A stretch of 27,536 nt of DNA from Bacillota bacterium (GTDB taxonomy: Bacteria > Bacillota > Clostridia > Lachnospirales > Lachnospiraceae): contig JAGFXQ010000004.1 in NCBI GenBank assembly GCA_017861355.1, positions 1 through 27,536 on the forward strand, written 5' to 3'. The notes beneath the pieces are model-generated. The model did no database searches and was not told the origin of the DNA. It saw only the letters and a list, made by a program, of their open reading frames with translations. A program made the translations under genes and the position numbers. Numbering within the stretch: position 1 is the first letter of the stretch; the number at the start of each line of letters is the position of its first letter. This document shows, piece by piece, positions 7,515 to 15,431 of this stretch.

Positions 7515-9638
7515 TTAATGATTGAACATTCTGGCAACATCCAGAATTAAGCTTATACTTCCATCTCCCAGAAGCGTACAGCCTGCCAGTCCGCGAATTT
7601 TCTTAAAGTTCTGAATGTACTGCGGTAATGCTTTAACGACTACTTGTTGCTGTCCGAGTAATTCATCCGCGAATACACATACCGTCTTTTCATCCTGTTC
7701 CACCATGATTATGATTCCCTCGGATAATCTGGTAATATTCGTAGCAACTCGGTATACATCATGTAGCCGGCGTATCGCATAACATTCTCCTCTTACCATA
7801 ATCATCTCATTGCCATCCGGATCATGAATTATCTCAGACTCTTTCGGTCTAAAGGATTCCTTGATCGAAATGGTCGGAATTGTATAACGGGACTTTCCGA
7901 CTTTGATATTCATGCCATCGATGATTGCCAACGTCAATGGTATCTTCAATGTGATAACAGTTCCCTTGTCAGCAACACTGTCAACGGATAAGGTTCCGCC
8001 AACCGCTTCGATATTTTTTGTTACAACATCCATACCGACACCACGTCCGGAGAACTCAGTCACCTTTTCCTTCGTTGAGAAACCGGGCAAAAGGATCAAA
8101 TTATAGATCTCCTTATCCGTCATATCTTCTTCATTCTTGAATAACAGGTTATTCTCCTTTGCCTTTTTCAGAATTTTCTCTTTATTCAGGCCCTTCCCAT
8201 CATCCCTAACGATTATCAGAACATCACTGCCTGCATTCTTTGCTTCGAGGGTAATCGTTCCGGACTTTGGCTTCCCCTTCTCCAGTCTCTCCTCCGTAGT
8301 CTCAATCCCATGATCTACGGAATTACGTACCAGATGCATTAACGGATCAGAGATATGCTCAATAATGTTCTTGTCAACCTCAGTCTCTTCTCCGATAATC
8401 TCTAATTGTACGTCCTTGTCTAATTTCTTGCACATATCACGAACAATACGATGCATTTTAATAAATGTGGCAGACAAGGGTACCATTCGGATCGACATTA
8501 CAATATCCTGTATCTCACTGGTAATCTTATTTAATTGATTGGCTGCCTTTGAAAAATTACTCAACTGCAACCCCTTCAAATCCGGGTTCTGGATGACCAT
8601 CGCTTCTGCAATCACCATCTCACCGACTAAATCCATCAGCTTGTCCAGCTTCACTACACTGACACTGATGATACTCTGAGTAGTATTCGTCGGCAACGCT
8701 TCCTTCTCCTGCAATGGTATACGACTCGACTTCTCCACTACATTTACTTCTTTACCGGTTGGCATCTTAATCGGTTTCTCTACTAATTCAGTATCCTTCT
8801 TCTTAAATTGATCCAATACCGATGTATTCTCTAGAGAAGTTAATTCCATATCTTTAAGAAAAATCGTCTGCATCAGGAAATCATGCATCTTCCGGTAGTC
8901 CCAGTCCGTTGTAATAAATATCTGAAACCCATCTTTGCGGATGATATTAACACTTTCATCACTGTCAATAATATCTGCCGGAAGATAGTAAAGATCACCG
9001 GCTGTCTCCTTCAGATTATGTATGATCGTATAGGCACGGATGTTTTCCATTTCGCAGCCTTCTTCAAAATGAACGACTGCTTTGTAAGCAAATGTGCCAT
9101 TTGATACCGGAGTATTTGCCTGACTGATATAATAATGCTGTGTCTCAAGAATATCTTCCGCTGTTGTCTGAGCAGTGGACTTAGCAACAGGAGCCGGCGT
9201 TATTAAAGAAATATCGGGCACTGCATTCATTTGCTTCAGTTCGGCCAGCAAAGTCTTCGAAGTTGTTACCAAATCTTCTGCATTACCGTCTGCAGGACTT
9301 TTGCCCTTGATCTTATCGACCTCAGTCTTAATAAAATCCACACCCTCCAGCACCAGGTCTGACAGAGCAGATAAGTCCATCTTCTCCGGCTTCTCTTTAC
9401 GAATGTAGAAGAACAGATCCTCAATAGAATGAGCTAATTTTGCTATATTATCAAAGAGCATCATCGCTGATGAGCCTTTAATCGTATGCATAATACGAAA
9501 GATTTCATTGATAGCATCTTCTGTGTAACCACTTTCCTTTTCACTGGAAAGGATCGACTGCTCTAATTGCTCCAGCAACTGAGAGGTCTCAAACAAATAC
9601 ATCTCCAGTAAAGGTTCCGTAGAATATTGATCTGACAT
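7515..9638 (-). CDS. cheA: Chemotaxis histidine kinase CheA
   Basis: CheA autophosphorylates in response to receptors and passes phosphate to CheY and CheB. The 707-residue protein has the full plan. P1 is an HPt domain with H51 in MHTIKGSS. P2, at about 182-265, is the regulator-docking domain. P3 is the dimerisation helices at about 325-395. P4 is the ATPase domain (HLVRNSVDHG 435-444, DDGKG near 479, GRGVGMDVV 531-539). P5 is a CheW-like domain from about 571. A near-perfect GGAGGTGATC precedes the ATG. It follows the MCP gene by 54 bases, giving the core signalling pair. Confidence 0.97.
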   Translation of the reverse strand: MSDQYSTEPLLEMYLFETSQLLEQLEQSILSSEKESGYTEDAINEIFRIMHTIKGSSAMMLFDNIAKLAHSIEDLFFYIRKEKPEKMDLSALSDLVLEGVDFIKTEVDKIKGKSPADGNAEDLVTTSKTLLAELKQMNAVPDISLITPAPVAKSTAQTTAEDILETQHYYISQANTPVSNGTFAYKAVVHFEEGCEMENIRAYTIIHNLKETAGDLYYLPADIIDSDESVNIIRKDGFQIFITTDWDYRKMHDFLMQTIFLKDMELTSLENTSVLDQFKKKDTELVEKPIKMPTGKEVNVVEKSSRIPLQEKEALPTNTTQSIISVSVVKLDKLMDLVGEMVIAEAMVIQNPDLKGLQLSNFSKAANQLNKITSEIQDIVMSIRMVPLSATFIKMHRIVRDMCKKLDKDVQLEIIGEETEVDKNIIEHISDPLMHLVRNSVDHGIETTEERLEKGKPKSGTITLEAKNAGSDVLIIVRDDGKGLNKEKILKKAKENNLLFKNEEDMTDKEIYNLILLPGFSTKEKVTEFSGRGVGMDVVTKNIEAVGGTLSVDSVADKGTVITLKIPLTLAIIDGMNIKVGKSRYTIPTISIKESFRPKESEIIHDPDGNEMIMVRGECYAIRRLHDVYRVATNITRLSEGIIIMVEQDEKTVCVFADELLGQQQVVVKALPQYIQNFKKIRGLAGCTLLGDGSISLILDVARMFNH

Positions 9639-9692
9639 TAGATCACCTCCAAAAACTATTCATCGTGTGACATAAGCTTTTGTTTCTATGAA

Positions 9693-11516
9693 TTAGTACT
9701 TACCGAATTCATTATCACTCAGTACAATCTTTGGCTTGGAATAGTCCACCGGTTCTTCTGCTTCCACTGACTTCTTCTTTGCTTTTGTCATATTTTCAAG
9801 CATCATCATAACTTCAGGGCTGACATCACCGTAATTTCCCTTGGAATTCTGAGACTTTTTCAGTTTAAATCTGCTCACGGTCTCTTTCAACATAGCAGCC
9901 TGGCCGGATAATTGCTCACTTGCAGCCGCGCTCTCTTCCGAAGTTGCCGAGTTAGTCTGAACCACCTGGGATACCTGCATGATTCCTTGATTAATCTGCT
10001 GGATTCCCATCGCCTGTTCATTGGAAGCAATCGCAATATCATTTACCAGAGTAGCAACCTTCTCAACTCCATCAACAATTTTTCTTAACGCATCCGCGGT
10101 ATCCTTCGCGATCTTGGTTCCACCTTCTGCCTTCTTGATGGAGCCTTCAATCATATCGGTAGTTTCTTTTGCTGCACTTGCAGAACGAGCAGCCAGATTA
10201 CGTACTTCATCTGCTACAACTGCAAACCCCTTGCCGTGCTGCCCTGCTCTTGCTGCTTCTACTGCCGCATTCAGCGCAAGAATATTTGTCTGAAAGGCGA
10301 TATCATCTATTACCTTGATAACCTTGGATATATTCATAGAGGATTCATTGATATCCTCCATTGCACTAAGCATGTCCTTCATCTGGCTATTTCCTTGAAC
10401 CGCATTAACCTTAGCAGTCTCCGCTAATTCATTTGCCTTGTTTGCATTCTTTGCATTTAGCTCTGTCTGTGCGGAGATTTCTTCTAAGGATGCTGTCAAT
10501 TCCTCGACAGAAGCGGCCTGCTCGGTTGCACCGTGAGAAAGAGCCATACTGGTATCGGATACCTGTTTTGCACCTACTGCAACCTGATCTGAAGCGCTTG
10601 CTATATTTGATAATATCTCGTTATTGTTATATACCATTTCAGATAATTTCTTACTCAATAGATCTTCTTCTGATCTTATCGCTACTTCTACCGTCAGGTC
10701 ACCGGATGCGATCCGCTCTGCGGTATGCGCCTGGTTTCTGATATTCTCAATCATCTTCTCAAAAGCGCTGGCAAGTTTACCGGTCTCATCTGCCCGATCG
10801 ATCTTAGCGCTTACATTGACATCTCCCAGCGCAAGGCGTTCTGCAGTTTCAACCAGCTTATTAATCGGTTTGCTGATTAATCTGGAGATGATGATAGCGA
10901 GCGCGATTGACACGATTAGTCCAACTGCAATCATAATGGTAATCGTAAGATTGGCGTTAGCAGCCAGGTCCTGATTGCTGTCTGATTTTACCTTAGCAGC
11001 TTCCGTATTATAGGTCAGCAACGTTTCCAGATCATCTCGTAAATTACTGACGGTTTCATCAGAATCTACCATCATGATCTCGATCGCTCTATCAATGTTA
11101 TGATTGTGAACCTCGCCAATAATCTCATTCAAATAAACCTTATAATCATCCCACTCTTTGACAACCTTCAGCACTACAGTCGGGTCCTCATCAACCATAC
11201 GATCCTTATATTGCTTCAGTATATCATCGATAACACCCATAAATTTCTGAAGTTTAACAATCGATTCTTCTCTTTGTTCATCCGAGGCGAATTCAGTCAT
11301 TTCCAGTGAAAGATAGCGTATTCGTTGAAGATAGGTACCTGCACTACTGGACATCGCTACACCTAATGTGTTCTCATGGTATAGATTATCATCTGCATCT
11401 CTCAATTGTTGAATGCTTATAACACCTATTGCACCGAGTAATGCTGAAATCATAGCAATCACCAAAAAACCTGCAATTAACTTCGATGAAATCTTCCAAT
11501 TTTTGTACAACTTCAT
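9693..11516 (-). CDS. Methyl-accepting chemotaxis protein
   Basis: This 607-residue chemoreceptor has TM1 at about 13-35, an extracellular helical sensor of the four-helix-bundle type at 36-189, TM2 at 190-211, HAMP at about 212-264 and a long cytoplasmic coiled coil. The highly conserved hairpin tip that contacts CheA and CheW is at about 402-440 (IAFQTNILALNAAVEAARAG within it). The C-terminus ends in SDNEFGKY and has no NWETF-like CheR tether. AGGAGG lies seven bases before the ATG. It is the first gene of the operon, behind a consensus promoter. The ligand cannot be read from the sequence. Confidence 0.96.
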   Translation of the reverse strand: MKLYKNWKISSKLIAGFLVIAMISALLGAIGVISIQQLRDADDNLYHENTLGVAMSSSAGTYLQRIRYLSLEMTEFASDEQREESIVKLQKFMGVIDDILKQYKDRMVDEDPTVVLKVVKEWDDYKVYLNEIIGEVHNHNIDRAIEIMMVDSDETVSNLRDDLETLLTYNTEAAKVKSDSNQDLAANANLTITIMIAVGLIVSIALAIIISRLISKPINKLVETAERLALGDVNVSAKIDRADETGKLASAFEKMIENIRNQAHTAERIASGDLTVEVAIRSEEDLLSKKLSEMVYNNNEILSNIASASDQVAVGAKQVSDTSMALSHGATEQAASVEELTASLEEISAQTELNAKNANKANELAETAKVNAVQGNSQMKDMLSAMEDINESSMNISKVIKVIDDIAFQTNILALNAAVEAARAGQHGKGFAVVADEVRNLAARSASAAKETTDMIEGSIKKAEGGTKIAKDTADALRKIVDGVEKVATLVNDIAIASNEQAMGIQQINQGIMQVSQVVQTNSATSEESAAASEQLSGQAAMLKETVSRFKLKKSQNSKGNYGDVSPEVMMMLENMTKAKKKSVEAEEPVDYSKPKIVLSDNEFGKY

Positions 11517-11550
11517 AATTTTACCTCCTATGTTATGATTATTTCAATTC

Positions 11551-11580
11551 CATTTACTTTCATTTACTTTCATTTATTTC
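11551..11580. repeat. Three tandem 10-bp repeats in the MCP leader
   Basis: The plus strand shows CATTTACTTT twice followed by CATTTATTTC, an exact 10-base period with two substitutions in the last unit. It lies in the untranslated leader of the chemotaxis operon, about 35-65 bases before the MCP start. The spacing equals about one helical turn, so it could be a protein-binding or curvature element. It could also be simple slippage. Confidence 0.7.
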
Positions 11581-11598
11581 CATATTTTAACTTCAAGC

Positions 11599-11616
11599 GT
11601 AGTAAACACTTACTAC
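11599..11616 (-). promoter_or_regulatory. Palindrome in early leader of chemotaxis operon (candidate operator)
   Basis: GTAGTAA and TTACTAC are perfect 7-bp inverted arms separated by four bases. They sit at about +8 to +25 relative to the expected transcription start of the promoter at 11631-11659. That is a typical place for a repressor site, and the operon itself encodes a TetR-family protein. The arms could also form a small RNA hairpin in the leader. Confidence 0.45.
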
Positions 11617-11630
11617 TATTACTTGTTTCC

Positions 11631-11659
11631 ATTATAGTAATTTTGCACCATTTTGTCAA
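11631..11659 (-). promoter_or_regulatory. Consensus housekeeping-sigma promoter of the chemotaxis operon
   Basis: The minus strand carries TTGACA (11654-11659), a 17-base spacer and TATAAT (11631-11636). This is a full match to the SigA consensus. The predicted start is near 11624, giving a leader of about 108 bases to the MCP ATG. No flagellar-sigma (TAAA...GCCGATAA) promoter was seen, so the operon appears to be housekeeping-driven and probably regulated by a repressor. Confidence 0.85.
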
Positions 11660-11730
11660 TATGTGTAGCTTCATGTCGAAATTAATATTTTAATTATTTT
11701 AATTATTAATCCCATTCCTTCCAATATATT

Positions 11731-11851
11731 GGTTAAAGTGTCAAAAGCACCTCCGGTGCTTTCCTGATGCAATATATTGCTATTGCAAGCTTGCTTGCTT
11801 ATCAATATATTGTATTAGGAAGAGTTCGCAGCACCTTTTGACACTTTAACC
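11731..11851. repeat. Inverted-repeat element A (MITE- or REP-like)
   Basis: This 121-bp non-coding element is bounded by perfect 17-bp terminal inverted repeats (GGTTAAAGTGTCAAAAG and its complement). Inside are a small hairpin (AAAGCACC/GGTGCTTT) and an inner inverted pair around CAATATATTG. Both arms recur in the element at 26314-26468. ATATATT abuts it on both sides (11724-11730 and 11852-11858), a possible target duplication. It lies in the 415-base gap between hisS and the MCP gene, which otherwise holds only the hisS terminator, the MCP promoter and its leader. Confidence 0.85.
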
Positions 11852-11867
11852 ATATATTTATTGAATC

Positions 11868-11899
11868 AAAAAAGGAGGCTGCGCAATTACAGTCTCCTT
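11868..11899 (-). terminator. Rho-independent terminator after hisS
   Basis: On the minus strand AAGGAGACTG pairs with CAGCCTCCTT (one A:C mismatch) around an 8-base loop and runs into TTTTTT. It begins 33 bases after the hisS stop and closes the recJ-to-hisS block before element A and the chemotaxis promoter. Confidence 0.85.
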
Positions 11900-11931
11900 A
11901 TCTACTATGCTTAATTCTTCGGTAATCTGAT

Positions 11932-13188
11932 CTACTTCTGCTCTAGTATAAAATACTCAGCTAAACGGTCCAAAGTGACTTCCGTCTGCTCGCCTGTCTC
12001 CATGTTCTTCACATTGGCTTTATTATTTGCCAATTCGTCTGCACCGATGATGACCGTATTCTTCGCTCCGATTTTATTGGCATATTTCATCTGAGCTTTC
12101 ACGCTTCGATCAATATAATCCGTCTCAACGATAACACCTGCTGCGCGCAATCTCTGTACCAGCTTGAAAGCAGATGCTTTTGATTCCTTGCCCAGAATTC
12201 CGACATAGAGTTCAACAGTTGGTTCTGCCGCTAATTCTACACCTTCTGCTGCCAGCTCGTTGATAATTCTTTCGATACCAAATCCAAAGCCGACTGCAGG
12301 AATATCCTGCTTCTCATCGATTTCGTGAATCAAATTATCATATCTTCCGCCGCCACACAGTGTAAAGCCTTCTGCATTCACGAATTCAAAAACCGTCTTG
12401 GTATAATAATCCAAACCTCTAACAATTCCGGTATCAACTTCATAAGGAATACCGGTCTCATCGAGCAAGTTCTTCAATTCATCGAAATGTACCTGACATT
12501 CTTCATCCAAATACTCGATGGTCCTGGGTGCATCCTTAACAATCGTCTTACAGGTAGGAACCTTACAGTCGATCACTCGTAGCGGGTTCTTCAACATTCT
12601 TTCGCGACAGGTCGAACAAAGTTTATCTTCATGCTGTCTCAAATAAGCGAGCAATGCTTCATTATAGGTCTTACGGCAATTACCACAGCCAATACTGTTG
12701 ATATGAAGCTTTGCACCCTTCATTCCCAATTCCTTCATGAACTCGGTAAGTAGCGTAATCAGCTCAACTTCAGCCAGTGGACTGGCTGAGCCAAAAAACT
12801 CGATACCAAACTGATGATGCTGGCGAAGCCTGCCACTCTGCGGATTCTCATAACGAAAAGCCTGTGTAAAGTAGAACAACTTCGTTGGCTGACTTTCTGC
12901 ATAAAGGCTATTCTCCAGATAAGCACGAACCGCACCGGCAGTACCCTCCGGCTTCAGGGTAATACTGCGGTTGCCCTTATCATCAAAGGTATACATCTCC
13001 TTCTGAACAACATCCGTCGTCTCACCAACACCTCTCTGGAAGAGAATTGTATGCTCAAAGGCAGGGGTTATAATTTCCTTAATATTATAGGTTTTACAGA
13101 TCTTTCTTGCTATTTCCTCAATGACGGTGCGCTTATGCATGTTGGAACCGTACCAATCCTGGGTACCTTTGGGTCGTTGTGTTATCAT
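11932..13188 (-). CDS. hisS: Histidyl-tRNA synthetase
   Basis: HisS charges tRNA-His with histidine in the cytosol. The 418-residue protein has the class II catalytic core. Motif 2 lies at about 110-131 (FRYENPQSGRLRQHHQFG). The HisRS signatures RGLDYYTKTVFEF and CGGGRYDNL are present, as is motif 3 in GFGFGIERI. A C-terminal anticodon-binding domain follows from about residue 320. A cysteine-bearing insertion (CGNC, CSTC, then two more Cys) lies near the middle, as in many clostridial HisRS. GGAGG precedes the ATG. It is the last gene of its block, 29 bases after hemZ. Confidence 0.97.
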   Translation of the reverse strand: MITQRPKGTQDWYGSNMHKRTVIEEIARKICKTYNIKEIITPAFEHTILFQRGVGETTDVVQKEMYTFDDKGNRSITLKPEGTAGAVRAYLENSLYAESQPTKLFYFTQAFRYENPQSGRLRQHHQFGIEFFGSASPLAEVELITLLTEFMKELGMKGAKLHINSIGCGNCRKTYNEALLAYLRQHEDKLCSTCRERMLKNPLRVIDCKVPTCKTIVKDAPRTIEYLDEECQVHFDELKNLLDETGIPYEVDTGIVRGLDYYTKTVFEFVNAEGFTLCGGGRYDNLIHEIDEKQDIPAVGFGFGIERIINELAAEGVELAAEPTVELYVGILGKESKASAFKLVQRLRAAGVIVETDYIDRSVKAQMKYANKIGAKNTVIIGADELANNKANVKNMETGEQTEVTLDRLAEYFILEQK

Positions 13189-13217
13189 CTTAATCCTCCG
13201 TTCTAGCTATTAGATAT

Positions 13218-14696
13218 TTATAGTTCTTCTATGTTTACTTCAAGGAAGTTTTTCTTTCTGGCAATCATTTCGTCAATACGATCAATATAATCAGTAACAC
13301 TTTTAACGTTATCCACACGTTCCAGCCGGTTCTCTTTATGGAATACAAACTTTGACATGCCTCCAGCACCAAGTGCCAGAATAGTCTGCTTCTCCTCCAT
13401 GATAAGAATGTTATACAATCCTTCTTTACCGAATCTGGAATAACCAATATTCTCAAGATTATCTGCCATATTCTTCTGTCGATACAGATAATATGGGAGA
13501 TACTCATTATTCTTTGCGAACTGTATGGTCTGCTCCAACATGGTTCCAACCTGAGAAGCCTTTTGATCCGAATATTGCTCCTTCATGAGATTCAATCTTG
13601 CTGCACGCTTCACTGCCAAGGTATGCACGGTAAGACTTTCCGGATTTAAACACTGAATCTGTTCCAGAGTATCGGCTACATCATCCGGGTTTTCACCGGG
13701 CAAGCCCAGTATAATATCCATATTGATGTTCTTGTGACCAACCTCTCTGGCCAGTGAAAAGGCTTCCTTAACCTGCTCTATGGTATGATTTCTGCCGATC
13801 AGGTCCAAGGTTCTCTGTTGCATACTTTGCGGGTTAATGGAGATTCGATCTACACCCCACTTCATCAGTACCTCCAGCTTATCTCTGGTGATACTGTCGG
13901 GTCGTCCTGCTTCCACACAGAATTCCTTCACATTGGAGAAGTCGAACTGATTCTTTACCAATCCCAACAAATCATCTAATTGCTCCGCTGATAGTGTGGT
14001 AGGCGTTCCTCCACCCAGATAGACACTGGTAAGCTTCTTACCCGGAAAGCAACCGGAAAAGGATCGTATCTCCTTCTTTAGTGCGGTCAGATATTTCCCG
14101 ATATAGTCTGCATACTTAGCCGCTGAATAGGAGGTAAAGGAGCAATAGAGGCAGGTGCTGGGGCAAAAAGGAATTCCGATATAGATACTATATCCCTGCC
14201 TATAATCGATCTCTTTCAGTAGCTCCAGTTCTCTTCCTGCGATATCAATGCTAACCGCAATCTTCTCATCACTACAGAGGTATTCACTTCTCATCCAATG
14301 ATAAATCCTTTCCTCTGTCTCACCCTTCTCTAACTGTTCATACACCAGCTTTGTAGGCCGGATTCCGGTAAGAATCCCCCAGGGAAGAGTATGACCTGTA
14401 ATAGCCGACAGCTTCTGATAGAGGAAACGTTTCATCGCATTCTTGTATGCCGATCTTGTAGACGTCTCCTTAAAACCACAGAAATCCGTATCACTACAGG
14501 TACCCTGCTCTGAAGTTATTCGTATACCCTCCGACAGAAAATCGATGCGAATTCTGTGAAGCGAGGCTTCCTCTCTATTCTCACCAGTATATTCATCGGC
14601 AGCATGAACCTTGATCATCTCTTCCGAATAAAATGCTTTAATCAAAGGATAAACATCATTTTCGTATGCTTTATCTGATAATATAACGTCAATCAT
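13218..14696 (-). CDS. hemZ: Radical SAM coproporphyrinogen III oxidase-like protein HemZ
   Basis: This is a 492-residue HemN/HemZ-class radical SAM protein. The iron-sulfur cluster motif is C178-x3-C182-x2-C185 within GIPFCPSTCLYCSFTSY, followed by VYLGGGTPTT, which is typical of the HemN group. A long N-terminal extension (about 165 residues) before the radical SAM core fits HemZ rather than HemN or HemW. The named reaction is oxygen-independent oxidation of coproporphyrinogen III. No other haem gene is present here, so the true substrate remains open. It lies between the MBL hydrolase and hisS, close enough for co-transcription. Confidence 0.9.
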   Translation of the reverse strand: MIDVILSDKAYENDVYPLIKAFYSEEMIKVHAADEYTGENREEASLHRIRIDFLSEGIRITSEQGTCSDTDFCGFKETSTRSAYKNAMKRFLYQKLSAITGHTLPWGILTGIRPTKLVYEQLEKGETEERIYHWMRSEYLCSDEKIAVSIDIAGRELELLKEIDYRQGYSIYIGIPFCPSTCLYCSFTSYSAAKYADYIGKYLTALKKEIRSFSGCFPGKKLTSVYLGGGTPTTLSAEQLDDLLGLVKNQFDFSNVKEFCVEAGRPDSITRDKLEVLMKWGVDRISINPQSMQQRTLDLIGRNHTIEQVKEAFSLAREVGHKNINMDIILGLPGENPDDVADTLEQIQCLNPESLTVHTLAVKRAARLNLMKEQYSDQKASQVGTMLEQTIQFAKNNEYLPYYLYRQKNMADNLENIGYSRFGKEGLYNILIMEEKQTILALGAGGMSKFVFHKENRLERVDNVKSVTDYIDRIDEMIARKKNFLEVNIEEL

Positions 14697-14711
14697 TTCA
14701 TTACCTATTCC

Positions 14712-15365
14712 TTAATCCTCTAAATACCAGTTGCCACTTAAATAGATATTATTATCTCTTTCGTAGCCGATGGTGGTCTTTTGTCCATGCCCGGGATATA
14801 CAATAACCTCATCTTCTAAAGTCATCAGTTTATCTTTAATGGAATCAATCAGTTGCTTTCCATTTCCGCTGGGAAGGTCTGTTCTTCCAACACTTTCATG
14901 GAACAAGGTATCCCCGCTGATCAGAATTCTATGCCTCGGGAAATAGTAGCAAACCCCGCCGGCTGTATGTCCAGGCGTATGGATAACCCGAATTGTGAAC
15001 CCGGCCATAGTTAAGGACAGTCCATCCTGCAGCCAAACCTCCGGAACCAGACTGCATTCCCTATGGATTTGGGTAGATGCATTCATACCAGGATCCGATA
15101 GAAGCTCCGCTTCCGCTTCATGAGCATGGATCACTACCTTAGTTGCTCTCGCCAACTCTGCAGCCGCCAGGATATGGTCAAAATGACCATGTGTGAGAAG
15201 AATCCCCTTACACACAAGGTCATTTGCCTTTAAATACTGTTCTATTCTTTCGGCTTGATCTGCCGGGTCAAATACAATTGCTTCTTTTGTCTCTGAGTTG
15301 CTAATGATGTAGCAGTTCGTCTGAACCATACCGAGGACAAGAATTTTCATTGCTAATTCACTCAT
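14712..15365 (-). CDS. MBL-fold hydrolase (glyoxalase II-like)
   Basis: This 217-residue metallo-beta-lactamase-fold protein has the metal-binding motif THGHFDH (H59, H61, D63, H64), then HTPGHTAGGVCYY, SGDTLFHESVGR and YPGHG. All of these are standard for the hydroxyacylglutathione hydrolase-like branch. The ATG at 15365 is preferred, with GGAGG five bases upstream. An in-frame TTG at 15377 overlaps that site. It lies directly after rel, an arrangement common in Clostridia. The substrate cannot be assigned. Confidence 0.9.
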   Translation of the reverse strand: MSELAMKILVLGMVQTNCYIISNSETKEAIVFDPADQAERIEQYLKANDLVCKGILLTHGHFDHILAAAELARATKVVIHAHEAEAELLSDPGMNASTQIHRECSLVPEVWLQDGLSLTMAGFTIRVIHTPGHTAGGVCYYFPRHRILISGDTLFHESVGRTDLPSGNGKQLIDSIKDKLMTLEDEVIVYPGHGQKTTIGYERDNNIYLSGNWYLED

Positions 15366-15431
15366 ATGGACCTCCAAAATTAATCACTGTTCTGAATTAT
15401 CATGATGTGAAAATCGTCATTTACTTTCGTA

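Noticed and set aside
11660..11730. Flagellar-sigma (sigma-28/SigD) promoter for the chemotaxis operon
   Set aside because: No TAAA with a correctly spaced GCCGATAA-like box was seen. A perfect housekeeping promoter at 11631-11659 explains transcription.
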